Assembly (NCBI RefSeq): GCF_900299525.1
Contig: NZ_OMKA01000001.1
Span: 558,001-622,000, forward strand
DNA: 64,000 nt
Direction of reading: 5' to 3'
Source of the DNA: Aquimarina sp. Aq78
Lineage (GTDB): Bacteria; Bacteroidota; Bacteroidia; Flavobacteriales; Flavobacteriaceae
Position numbers and translations under genes: made by a program. Below the pieces are notes generated by a model. It was not told the origin of the DNA and did not search any database. It saw only the letters and a program-made list of their open reading frames with translations. Every line of letters starts with the position of its first letter. The first letter of the stretch is position 1. Positions 1 to 7,760 of this stretch are shown one piece after another.

Positions 1-634
1 CAATTATGGAAATTCTAATAAAAAAATTCTTCTGGCTCATGGTTGGTCTGGAAGCGGTACACAGCTTTCAAAAATTGCAGATCAATTATTAGAAAACGGA
101 TATAGCACTGTAAGCTTTGATGCTCCGGCACATGGTCATGCTCCTGGAAAAAGAAGTATGTTACCCTTTTTTATCGAAACAATAAACCAATTAGAAAAAA
201 CTCATGGCCCATTTGAAGCTGCAATAGGACATTCATTAGGAGGAATGTCATTATTAAGGACTACCCGATTTGGATTACAAATCAAATCTCTGGTTATCAT
301 TGGCACGGCCAACAGCATCACAGCAATCACTAAAAATTTTGCAAAAAACCTACAATTAGATCAAAAGGTGGGGCGTTTATTAAAAACATACTTTGATAAA
401 AGGTATGGAGAAGATCTTGATAACTACTCTGGAGCGACTTCTGCCGCAGGAGTTAAAATACCTACTCTAGTAGTACATGATAAAAATGATGTTGATGTAC
501 ATTACAGTGCAGCACATGAAATCGTTAATAATTTAGAGAATGGACAACTACTAATAACAGAACAACTAGGTCATCGAAAAATTTTAGGCGACCAAGAAGT
601 AATATCCAAAATTATAGAATTTATTTTGGAATAG
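1..634 (+). CDS. Alpha/beta hydrolase, 5' end cut off by window start
   Basis: The frame is open from base 2 to the stop at 632-634, so the true start lies outside the window; an internal ATG at 158 is not the real start. The visible part has the alpha/beta-hydrolase hallmarks in order: an oxyanion-type HGWSGSG near the beginning, a nucleophile elbow GHSLGG with Ser at nt 233-235, an Asp in VVHDKNDVDV and a terminal His in LGHRKI. The region between strand and elbow (PAHGHAPG) is also typical. No signal peptide can be judged because the N terminus is missing. Substrate cannot be told from sequence; such proteins are esterases, lipases or thioesterases. It is followed by a separate msrB gene after 73 nt. 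Confidence 0.85.
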   Translation, partial: NYGNSNKKILLAHGWSGSGTQLSKIADQLLENGYSTVSFDAPAHGHAPGKRSMLPFFIETINQLEKTHGPFEAAIGHSLGGMSLLRTTRFGLQIKSLVIIGTANSITAITKNFAKNLQLDQKVGRLLKTYFDKRYGEDLDNYSGATSAAGVKIPTLVVHDKNDVDVHYSAAHEIVNNLENGQLLITEQLGHRKILGDQEVISKIIEFILE

Positions 635-707
635 TTATTGATTAGTTATTGTTAGCCAGTTTATACGACTACTTAGGTATAACTTTAATTAAAAATTAGA
701 AAAAACT

Positions 708-1202
708 ATGAAACGTTTTATTTTATTATGTATTAGTGTTCTGGCTATAAGTTGTACAGGTACAGCACAAAAAGAAGGTAAAAAGGAAGGTAAAGTTTAT
801 GCAGTCTCTAAAACCAATGCAGAATGGAAAAAGGTTTTGACCTCAGAACAATACTATATTCTTAGGCAAGCAGGAACAGAAAGACCATTCTCTAGCCCTC
901 TAAACAAATTGTATACTCATGGCACATTTCATTGTGCTGCATGTAATACACCGTTATACGAAAGTAAATACAAATTTGATAGCGGAACAGGTTGGCCAAG
1001 TTTTGATCGTGCAATAGAAGGAAGTATCGATAACGATATAGATCATAAATTAGGATATGCTAGATCCGAACTACTGTGTGGAACATGTGGTGGACACTTG
1101 GGCCATGTATTTAGTGACGGCCCCAGAGAAACAACAGGAATGAGACATTGCATTAATGGTGATGCTCTAGTGTTTAAATCTAATGAATCAAAAAATGAGT
1201 AA
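708..1202 (+). CDS. msrB: Peptide-methionine (R)-S-oxide reductase, lipoprotein form
   Basis: MsrB reduces the R epimer of methionine sulfoxide in oxidised proteins. This 164-residue copy begins with a lipoprotein signal (lipobox LAISC, Cys16), so it should act in the cell envelope. The zinc pairs are Cys76/Cys79 (FHCAAC) and Cys124/Cys127 (CGTC), and the catalytic Cys148 sits in RHCIN. At the place where many MsrB enzymes carry a resolving Cys (SGCGWPSF) this one has Thr (SGTGWPSF), so recycling probably uses another thiol or an external partner. It overlaps the next msrB by 8 nt (from the ATG at 1195) and the two are surely co-transcribed. Family assignment is firm; envelope location is inferred from the lipobox. 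Confidence 0.93.
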   Translation: MKRFILLCISVLAISCTGTAQKEGKKEGKVYAVSKTNAEWKKVLTSEQYYILRQAGTERPFSSPLNKLYTHGTFHCAACNTPLYESKYKFDSGTGWPSFDRAIEGSIDNDIDHKLGYARSELLCGTCGGHLGHVFSDGPRETTGMRHCINGDALVFKSNESKNE

Positions 1203-1590
1203 ATATCCAATAGAAAAATCTGAAGCCGAATGGAAAGAGAAGCTTACAGAAGAGCAATATAAAATATTAAGGCAAAAAGGAACCGAAAGGCCATTTACCG
1301 GAGAATATAACATGCATTTTGAAGATGGAGCATATACCTGCATGGCTTGTGATGTACCTCTATTTAAAAGTGTTTCTAAATTTGATTCGGGATGTGGCTG
1401 GCCAAGTTTTGATGAATCAATAGAAGGAAGTGTAGAATATATAAAAGATACATCCCACGGTATGATACGCACAGAAATATTATGTGCTAATTGCGGTAGT
1501 CATTTAGGCCATGTATTTAATGATGGTCCAACAACTACAGGTCAACGCTATTGTGTAAACTCTATTAGTATAGACTTTAATAAAAAATAA
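1195..1590 (+). CDS. msrB: Peptide-methionine (R)-S-oxide reductase, cytoplasmic form
   Basis: A second MsrB of 131 residues with no signal peptide. I place the start at the ATG at 1195 because the protein then begins MSKYPIEKS as in other short MsrB proteins; an in-frame ATG at 1183 would add four residues. Zinc cysteines are Cys49/Cys52 (CMAC) and Cys97/Cys100 (CANC), the catalytic Cys120 is in RYCVN, and unlike its neighbour it keeps the resolving Cys67 in SGCGWPSF. The gene starts inside the end of the upstream msrB, so translation is probably coupled. The pair gives one envelope and one cytoplasmic repair enzyme from one transcript. Confidence 0.93.
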   Translation: MSKYPIEKSEAEWKEKLTEEQYKILRQKGTERPFTGEYNMHFEDGAYTCMACDVPLFKSVSKFDSGCGWPSFDESIEGSVEYIKDTSHGMIRTEILCANCGSHLGHVFNDGPTTTGQRYCVNSISIDFNKK

Positions 1591-1617
1591 ATCGATAATA
1601 AATAAAATTTAGAATTC

Positions 1618-2115
1618 ATGAGAAAAATTTTCGCACTACTATGTCTAGCCACATTTATATTTACATCTTGTTCTAGCGATGATGATACAGATTTTGATAC
1701 TATTGCAAATACCTTTGAAGTAACAGGAACGTTTAATACTGCTAATAATTTTCGGATTGAAGCTGTAGTACCTGATAATGTTAATGTATTAGACTCAGAT
1801 GTTGCGTTAGTTTATATATTAGATCCTGAACAATCTACAGCTCAAGTTGATGTATGGGAACCATTACCAAGGACTTTTTTCTTTGCTCCTGGGGAATTTG
1901 CTCAGTTTCAATTCAATTTTATTTTTAACGAAGCACAAAATATTGCAAGTATTGATATATTTATAGAAAGTGATGATTTAAATGCATTGGCTGCTGATAT
2001 TACAGATAATCAATCTTTCAGGATTGTAGTTATACCTTCAACTTTTGCAAAAAATTCAAAAATAGATTTTTCTGATTTTAATACGGTAAAAAAAGCACTT
2101 AAACTGAAATTTTAA
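1618..2115 (+). CDS. Putative surface lipoprotein, unknown function
   Basis: A 165-residue protein with a lipoprotein signal ending at Cys18 (FTSC) followed directly by SSDDDTDFD. A Ser/Asp-rich stretch right after the lipid-bearing Cys matches the kind of signal that sends lipoproteins to the cell surface in Flavobacteria. The rest is predicted soluble, rich in Phe, Asp and Asn, with beta-strand character and no motif I can name. It lies 27 nt after the msrB pair on the same strand and may share that transcript, and it is followed by a strong terminator. No function is proposed. Confidence 0.75.
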   Translation: MRKIFALLCLATFIFTSCSSDDDTDFDTIANTFEVTGTFNTANNFRIEAVVPDNVNVLDSDVALVYILDPEQSTAQVDVWEPLPRTFFFAPGEFAQFQFNFIFNEAQNIASIDIFIESDDLNALAADITDNQSFRIVVIPSTFAKNSKIDFSDFNTVKKALKLKF

Positions 2116-2180
2116 AGAAGTACATAATTCAATTATATTTCATATTAAGTACTGATTATAATAAAAAACATTAAAAATTA

Positions 2181-2211
2181 ACACCACGCTTATATAACGT
2201 GGTGTTTTTTT
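2181..2211 (+). terminator. Rho-independent terminator after the msrB/lipoprotein unit
   Basis: A perfect 8-bp stem (2181-2188 with 2198-2205, ACACCACG / CGTGGTGT) and a 9-nt loop run straight into a T tract. Confidence 0.85.
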
Positions 2212-2259
2212 GTCCCTTTTAATGAAAATCTTATTCTTAGGGAATACTTAAATCCTTTT

Positions 2260-2287
2260 TTGGTTAGCCGAATTATCCTTAAATTCG
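2260..2287 (+). promoter_or_regulatory. Candidate Bacteroidota-type promoter for lpdA
   Basis: TTG at 2260-2262 and TAAATTCG at 2280-2287 are 17 nt apart. This approximates the -33 TTG / -7 TAnnTTTG consensus with one mismatch (C for T). The box lies 22 nt before the lpdA ATG. Confidence 0.5.
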
Positions 2288-2309
2288 TGACTTCAAAAAA
2301 TCGACATTT

Positions 2310-3701
2310 ATGAACACATATGATATCATCGTTTTAGGAAGTGGTCCTGGAGGTTATGTAACTGCAATTAGAGCCTCGCAATTAGGGTTTAAAACCGCAG
2401 TAATTGAAAAAGAAAGTTTAGGCGGAGTATGCTTAAACTGGGGATGTATTCCTACAAAAGCACTTTTAAAAAGTGCTCAGGTATTCGAATACTTAAAACA
2501 TGCTTCTGATTATGGACTTACTGTAGATAAATTTGACAAAGATTTTGATGCAGTTGTAAAACGTAGTCGTGGTGTAGCAGAAGGAATGAGCAAAGGAGTT
2601 CAGTTTCTTATGAAGAAAAATAAAATCGATGTTCTTGAAGGTTTTGGGAAATTAAAAGCCAGTAATAAAATAACAGTAACAGATGCTGATGGAAAAGCTA
2701 CTGATTATGAGGCAAAACATATCATTGTTGCTACAGGAGCAAGGTCTAGAGAATTACCTAATTTGCCGCAAGATGGTAAAAAAGTAATTGGGTATAGAAA
2801 AGCAATGACATTAGAATCTCAACCAAAGAAGATGATTGTGGTTGGATCAGGAGCAATTGGGGTTGAGTTTGCACATTTCTATAATGCAATGGGTACAGAA
2901 GTTACTATCGTAGAATTTTTACCTAACCTTGTCCCTCTCGAGGATGTAGAAGTATCAAAGCAGTTTGAACGTAACTTCAAAAAAGCAGGAATTAAAGTAA
3001 TGACTAATTCTTCTGTTGAAAGTGTAGATACAAGTGGTGATGGAGTAAAAGCAACAGTAAAAACTAAAAAAGGAGAAGAAATTCTCGAAGCAGATATTGT
3101 GTTATCTGCTGTTGGTATTAAAACCAATATAGAAAATATAGGCTTAGAAGAATTAGGTATAGCTACAGATAGAGATAAAATTGTAGTAAATGATTGGTAC
3201 CAAACCAATATCCCTGGAGTTTATGCAATTGGTGATGTTGTTCCTGGTCCTGCCCTAGCCCATGTTGCTTCTGCAGAAGGAATTACATGTGTAGAAAAAA
3301 TTGCAGGAATGAATGTAGAACCTATCGATTATGGAAATATCCCAGGATGTACATATGCATCTCCAGAAATTGCTAGTGTCGGAATGACAGAAAAGCAAGC
3401 CAAAGAAGCTGGTTACGAATTAAAAGTTGGAAAATTCCCTTTTTCTGCCTCAGGAAAAGCCAGTGCAGCAGGAACTAAAGATGGTTTTGTAAAAGTGATT
3501 TTTGATGCAAAATACGGTGAGTGGTTAGGCTGTCATATGATTGGAGCCGGAGTTACCGATATGATTGCAGAAGCTGTATTAGGTAGAAAATTAGAAACTA
3601 CTGGTCACGAAGTATTAAAAGCAATCCACCCTCACCCAACAATGAGTGAGGCTGTAATGGAAGCTGTAGCAGATGCATATGATGAAGTAATTCATTTATA
3701 A
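2310..3701 (+). CDS. lpdA: Dihydrolipoyl dehydrogenase (E3)
   Basis: E3 reoxidises dihydrolipoamide on the 2-oxoacid dehydrogenase complexes and the glycine cleavage H protein, passing electrons through FAD to NAD. At 463 residues it has the usual length. The FAD fingerprint GSGPGG is at residues 10-15, the redox disulfide Cys41/Cys46 in CLNWGC, a second nucleotide-binding GSGAIG near residue 180, and the C-terminal active-site pair His442 and Glu447 in HPHPTMSE. It stands alone between its own promoter and terminator, not next to pdh or odh genes. gcvT, which also depends on an E3 enzyme, is elsewhere in the window. Confusion with mercuric or glutathione reductase is unlikely because of the HPHPTMSE motif. 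Confidence 0.95.
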   Translation: MNTYDIIVLGSGPGGYVTAIRASQLGFKTAVIEKESLGGVCLNWGCIPTKALLKSAQVFEYLKHASDYGLTVDKFDKDFDAVVKRSRGVAEGMSKGVQFLMKKNKIDVLEGFGKLKASNKITVTDADGKATDYEAKHIIVATGARSRELPNLPQDGKKVIGYRKAMTLESQPKKMIVVGSGAIGVEFAHFYNAMGTEVTIVEFLPNLVPLEDVEVSKQFERNFKKAGIKVMTNSSVESVDTSGDGVKATVKTKKGEEILEADIVLSAVGIKTNIENIGLEELGIATDRDKIVVNDWYQTNIPGVYAIGDVVPGPALAHVASAEGITCVEKIAGMNVEPIDYGNIPGCTYASPEIASVGMTEKQAKEAGYELKVGKFPFSASGKASAAGTKDGFVKVIFDAKYGEWLGCHMIGAGVTDMIAEAVLGRKLETTGHEVLKAIHPHPTMSEAVMEAVADAYDEVIHL

Positions 3702-3727
3702 GACAACAATACATATATATTAAAAAT

Positions 3728-3757
3728 GCCTTACTATCTTAATAGTAAGGCGTTTTT
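3728..3757 (+). terminator. Rho-independent terminator after lpdA
   Basis: A perfect 9-bp stem (3728-3736 with 3743-3751, GCCTTACTA / TAGTAAGGC) and 6-nt loop are followed by GTTTTTAT. The other side has an A run, so it may also serve the converging aroQ. Confidence 0.85.
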
Positions 3758-3798
3758 ATATCAACAATTTTAGTTAAAATTGATAGTATGTATTTGTC

Positions 3799-4218
3799 TT
3801 ATTTTGTAGAAAAGCTTTGTATTGCCAATATATAACTTTGTAAACCAAAGCCCAGAATAACACCAGCTGCATTAGGTGATATATAAGATTGATGCCTAAA
3901 CTCTTCCCTACCAAAAGTATTTGATATATGAACTTCTACAACAGGAATTGATATTGCCTTTATAGCATCTCCAATACCAATAGAAGTGTGAGTATAAGCT
4001 CCCGCGTTAAGGATAACTCCATCGCATTGATCATCTGCTTCCTGTAGTTTAGTAATCAATTCGCCTTCTATATTAGATTGATAATAAGACAACTCTAGTG
4101 TAGAAAAATCAGATTGTAATTGAGCAAAGAACTCATCAAAAGTTTGATTTCCATACACATCTGGTTCTCTTTTTCCAAGGAGGTTTAGATTGGGACCATT
4201 TATGATTAGTAATTTCAC
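3799..4218 (-). CDS. aroQ: Type II 3-dehydroquinate dehydratase
   Basis: Third step of the shikimate pathway: dehydration of 3-dehydroquinate to 3-dehydroshikimate. I choose the GTG at 4216-4218 because the protein then opens with VKLLIINGPNLNLLG, exactly where this family starts; an upstream in-frame ATG at 4257 would add 13 atypical residues. The active-site loop GKREPDVYG (Arg and Tyr) and the catalytic His in VVEVHISN followed by FREEFRHQS-like sequence are present. At 139 residues it is the usual size of a type II enzyme. It is separate from aroC at 34651 in this window. The start codon is the only uncertain point. Confidence 0.92.
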   Translation of the reverse strand: MKLLIINGPNLNLLGKREPDVYGNQTFDEFFAQLQSDFSTLELSYYQSNIEGELITKLQEADDQCDGVILNAGAYTHTSIGIGDAIKAISIPVVEVHISNTFGREEFRHQSYISPNAAGVILGFGLQSYILAIQSFSTK

Positions 4219-4275
4219 ACGTTTATTTTTTTTAGTAATTAACTTATAATAAATCAATTATATATTATATTCTTA

Positions 4276-4908
4276 TTACTCAATATTAGGTTCCTGTCTT
4301 CTGTTATTCTTAGTCTTGAACAAATATCCGACGGATAATTGCGCTACAGAATGCTTAAAATCTATATCCAATGTATCAATATCATTAATATTAGTTAACC
4401 CCAGATTATATCGTAATTGAAAAAATAAACCAGTCTCTGTCTTATATCCAGCTCCGAATCCCCAGCTAAAATCAAAATTATTAAAAGAATCAAAGAACTC
4501 ATCAGGAGTATCTTCTGCAGATTCTGTTGCATTTGCTAATATAGCAAGTTGCGGCCCTGTCTCTAAGCTAAATTTATTTGTAAAATAAAACTTAGCAATA
4601 ATAGGCAGTGTCAAATAATTTAAACTAATCTTATTTTCTTCTCCCCCATTATCAACTTTATACCCTTGTGCTGTATACAACACTTCTGCCTGTACAAAAA
4701 ACCGTTGAGATATAGGAAACTCTACGACAGCCCCCAAATGCATTCGCACTCTTGCATCTGTGTTTTTTATATCTCCTGTTATATTCGCATAATTAGCTCC
4801 AAATTTAAATCCTGCACGAGTATACAATTCTTCACTCTCTTGTTGAGCATATAAAGACGTGATCATCATCATTAGAACCGAAACAGTAAGAAAAAACTTA
4901 TTCATCAT
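4276..4908 (-). CDS. Outer-membrane beta-barrel protein (PorT-like family)
   Basis: A 210-residue protein with a signal peptide ending near the AQQ at residues 21-23. The mature part opens with GFKFGANYANITGD and carries alternating strands such as FFVQAEVLYTAQGY and GLFFQLRYNLGLTNI, the pattern of the 'outer membrane beta-barrel domain' family (related to PorT) common in Bacteroidota. It lies on the minus strand upstream of aroQ, 57 nt away, and could be co-transcribed with it, but no functional tie is obvious. It resembles the barrel protein at 62939 in length and layout. Ligand or partner unknown. Confidence 0.8.
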   Translation of the reverse strand: MMNKFFLTVSVLMMMITSLYAQQESEELYTRAGFKFGANYANITGDIKNTDARVRMHLGAVVEFPISQRFFVQAEVLYTAQGYKVDNGGEENKISLNYLTLPIIAKFYFTNKFSLETGPQLAILANATESAEDTPDEFFDSFNNFDFSWGFGAGYKTETGLFFQLRYNLGLTNINDIDTLDIDFKHSVAQLSVGYLFKTKNNRRQEPNIE

Positions 4909-5168
4909 ATATAAATACTATTACTATTCAAAAGTAGTTTTATTTTTTAAAAAACCTGAATCTGTAAACAAAAAAAGCATTATAACATTTCTAAATACCC
5001 CTAAGCAATATTATCTATAAGGCTATAAAACTCATGTTCTATTAAAAATCGATGTATTTTATTCTCTAATTATAATCAAAAATACGCTCAAAAAATATTA
5101 AGAACTAATTAACTTTTTGTTCTGGTAAATTAAATAGTTTAGCGGCAAACTTTAAACCAACAGTGATT

Positions 5169-5702
5169 ATGAAAAAAATTGCATTAACTACTTTAGCAGT
5201 AGTAAGTTTTGTCTTTGCAAGTGCTCAAAACAATGATCAAACTACTAAAGGAAAATGGTTAATCGAAGCTAATACTAATTTCGGCGCAGCAAGTGCTTCT
5301 AATACGAGTATTCAATTTACAAGTTTTTCTGATGATGGAGGATCAGTAATTAATATTGGTGCAGAAGTAGGCTATTTTATGATGGATGATTTAGCTCTAA
5401 AAATTGGTTTGGGATATGGATCAATAGACAAGGGTGGTGATTCAGAATCTTTAGATTCCTTTTCTTATAAAATAGGGGCCAAATATTATATTATTGGGAG
5501 GATTCCTGTGCAGATCGATTATAATGGTGCAAGTACAGATCAAAACCAAGATCCATCCTATTTTGGTGTTCAGGGAGGTTATGCTTTTTTTCTAGGAGAT
5601 AAAGTAAGTATTGAACCTGGATTGCGATACAATTTTAGCTTGGATGATCGGTTTTATGCCGATGCCTTCCAATTAAACATAGGGTTTGTATTACATCTAT
5701 AA
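5169..5702 (+). CDS. Outer-membrane beta-barrel protein
   Basis: A 177-residue protein with a clear signal peptide (MKKIALTTLAVVSFVFASAQ). I start it at the ATG at 5169; a GTG two codons upstream is less likely. The mature part shows amphipathic strands ending FQLNIGFVLHL, a terminal beta signal typical of outer-membrane barrels, and glycine-rich turns (INIGAEVGYFMMDD). An 8-stranded barrel of the OmpX/OmpW size class is plausible. It is monocistronic, ending in a strong terminator. No specific function can be read. Confidence 0.8.
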   Translation: MKKIALTTLAVVSFVFASAQNNDQTTKGKWLIEANTNFGAASASNTSIQFTSFSDDGGSVINIGAEVGYFMMDDLALKIGLGYGSIDKGGDSESLDSFSYKIGAKYYIIGRIPVQIDYNGASTDQNQDPSYFGVQGGYAFFLGDKVSIEPGLRYNFSLDDRFYADAFQLNIGFVLHL

Positions 5703-5722
5703 AAATATCTATTTATTATTTT

Positions 5723-5759
5723 AAAACCATCCCAAAGTAAATTGGGATGGTTTTCTTTT
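5723..5759 (+). terminator. Rho-independent terminator
   Basis: A perfect 13-bp stem (5723-5735 with 5742-5754), 6-nt loop, and T-rich tail. It lies only 20 nt before the xerD ATG, so xerD must have its own promoter inside or just after it, or depend on read-through. Confidence 0.85.
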
Positions 5760-5778
5760 ATATCATATCTTAGTATTA

Positions 5779-6675
5779 ATGAAATGGGATCACGCTATAA
5801 AAGACTACAAACATTATTTAAAAATCGAAAGAGGGTTATCTGAAAATTCAATTGTTAATTATACTCTTGATATTCAGAGGTTATTAAAATTTCTAGAACA
5901 TCAAGATATAACAACTACTCCCCTTTCTATTGAAAAAGATATACTTCAGCAATTTATTTTTGAAACAGCAAAATTGGTTAATCCCCGTTCACAATCAAGA
6001 ATTATTTCTGGATTAAAAAGTTTCTTTAATTACCTTGTATTTGAAGACTATAGAGAAACCAACCCTATGGAACTCATAGAATCACCAAAAATAGGAAGAA
6101 AACTACCCGATACGTTATCTGTAGAAGAAATAGATCTCATTATTGCTCAAATCGATCTTGGCAAACCAGAAGGAGAACGTAATCGGGCAATTATTGAAAC
6201 TCTCTATGGATGCGGTTTAAGGGTAAGTGAACTTATAACCTTAAAAAAATCCAGTCTTTTTTTTGATGAAGGGTATATTAGTGTTACCGGGAAAGGTGAT
6301 AAACAACGTTTTGTACCTATAGGAGAAACTACTCAAAAATATATTGATATTTATACCACCGAAATTCGTAATCATATTGATATCAAAAAAGGACATGAAG
6401 ATACCTTGTTTTTAAACAGAAGAGGGAGACAACTTACCCGAGCAATGATTTTTACTATCATAAAGCGACTGGTAGAAAAAGCAGGAATCCACAAACAGGT
6501 TAGTCCTCACACTTTCAGGCATTCTTTTGCTACTCATCTTTTAGAGAATGGTGCCGATTTAAGAGCTATTCAATTAATGCTAGGTCATGAAAGTATTACA
6601 ACTACAGAAATATATATGCATATAGATCGAAGCCACTTAAGCGAGGTTATACATAGTTTTCATCCAAGGAGATAA
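5779..6675 (+). CDS. xerD: Tyrosine recombinase XerD
   Basis: Site-specific recombinase that resolves chromosome dimers at dif with XerC. The 298-residue protein carries all catalytic residues at the classical positions: Arg148 (GLRVSE), Lys172 (TGKGDK), His244 and Arg247 (PHTFRHSF), His270 (LGHES) and the nucleophile Tyr279 (TEIYMH). The N-terminal SAM-like core-binding domain covers about residues 5-90. The exact numbering match with E. coli XerD and the housekeeping context argue against a mobile-element integrase. No dif site was recognised in the window. Confidence 0.94.
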   Translation: MKWDHAIKDYKHYLKIERGLSENSIVNYTLDIQRLLKFLEHQDITTTPLSIEKDILQQFIFETAKLVNPRSQSRIISGLKSFFNYLVFEDYRETNPMELIESPKIGRKLPDTLSVEEIDLIIAQIDLGKPEGERNRAIIETLYGCGLRVSELITLKKSSLFFDEGYISVTGKGDKQRFVPIGETTQKYIDIYTTEIRNHIDIKKGHEDTLFLNRRGRQLTRAMIFTIIKRLVEKAGIHKQVSPHTFRHSFATHLLENGADLRAIQLMLGHESITTTEIYMHIDRSHLSEVIHSFHPRR

Positions 6676-6705
6676 TATATACAACTCGTTTAGATTCATA
6701 ACCAA

Positions 6706-6740
6706 AAAAAGCTGCTGATAAATTTATCAGACAGCTTTTT
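6706..6740. terminator. Bidirectional terminator between xerD and the converging lipoprotein gene
   Basis: AAAAAGCT at 6706-6713 pairs with AGCTTTTT at 6733-6740, with an inner self-complementary CTGATAAATTTATCAG. It has A and T runs at the two ends and lies between converging genes. Confidence 0.75.
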
Positions 6741-6765
6741 ATAATACCATATCTATTTAAAAATA

Positions 6766-7650
6766 CTAATTCGGTCTCTTCACAATTCCTGAAGGAACAA
6801 CAGTATTGGACAACATCGTTACAGGGTTTCCAGATCCAGTTGTAATTCCTGCATTTGCGCTAAGTGGTGATATAAAAAATGGTTTAGGATCACCATCTGC
6901 TATAGGCTCAACCGTAATAAACACTCTCTTGCTTGTTACAGCAGCAGGAAGTGTAATTCCTGTAATAGGAACTTGGGTAGGTAAAACCAGAAAATCTTCT
7001 CCAGGAAATGCAGGAACAGTTCCTCCTGAACCTTTAAAGAAATTTCCGTCATCAACACCACTAACATCAGAAAAAGTACCTGTAGATAAAATTTGAGTAC
7101 CAAAATCTACCCAACCTTCATATTTCCATCCTGCAGATAAAGCAGGAAGAGATAAACCAGGAGCAGTATCACCATTCATAAACCATACACCAAATTCATC
7201 ATTACCGTTATCCACGCCTCCAACATTGTCTGTAGGAGTTGCTAAAAAAAACTGACCTGATGTACTAGAAAGATCAGCAACTACTGGCGGAAAAGTAAGT
7301 TGTGCAGAATTACCATTAAAATTACCTGTCAAAATTTTTGTATCAGAAGGTCCATTATCGATATCTCCCACTGGCTCTACAGTCACTATAAACTGAGTTG
7401 CACTTGCAAGATCAGATGCAAATACGTCTAAGCGAACCACTCCTTCAGGGTTAGTAAATTTTACAGTACTAACAGGTTGTCCATTAACAATAATCCATCC
7501 TTGATAAGCAGTTCCTCCTGTAAGAGGCTTTAATCCGATCGTCTCTAATTCTATTGTGGCAACTGCTGGACCGTCATCATCATTAGAGCACGAATTGAAT
7601 AGCGCTCCAAAAAATAGAACCGCTATAAATAATTTTGTTTTTGTCATCAC
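6766..7650 (-). CDS. Lipoprotein with two RskA-like repeats
   Basis: A 294-residue lipoprotein; the signal ends NSCSNDDD, again with an acidic run after the Cys. The mature part holds two copies of one module: residues about 35-120 and about 165-270 each contain a [LP]-x-G-x-x-Y-[EQ]-G-W core (TAYQGWIIVNGQPVST; WKYEGWVDFGTQILST) and end in an F-I/V-T-V-E-P strand (FIVTVEPVGD; VFITVEPIAD). This pattern resembles the C-terminal domain of anti-sigma-K (RskA) proteins, but here it is lipid-anchored and has no partner sigma gene beside it, so a regulatory role is not claimed. It is the only gene between two terminators or gaps. Function unknown. Confidence 0.75.
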   Translation of the reverse strand: MMTKTKLFIAVLFFGALFNSCSNDDDGPAVATIELETIGLKPLTGGTAYQGWIIVNGQPVSTVKFTNPEGVVRLDVFASDLASATQFIVTVEPVGDIDNGPSDTKILTGNFNGNSAQLTFPPVVADLSSTSGQFFLATPTDNVGGVDNGNDEFGVWFMNGDTAPGLSLPALSAGWKYEGWVDFGTQILSTGTFSDVSGVDDGNFFKGSGGTVPAFPGEDFLVLPTQVPITGITLPAAVTSKRVFITVEPIADGDPKPFFISPLSANAGITTGSGNPVTMLSNTVVPSGIVKRPN

Positions 7651-7760
7651 TTTGCTTTTTAATTATCTTTCAAATGTAATTAGATTACAATAAAATTAAC
7701 TCCAAAATGCTTACAAAATTGTATGTAAAAACATATTCCTCCTATGTTAAAATGTATTCG

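Noticed and set aside
5779..6675. Tyrosine recombinase as a sign of an integrated element
   Set aside because: All catalytic positions and length equal housekeeping XerD, and no att repeats or cargo surround it.
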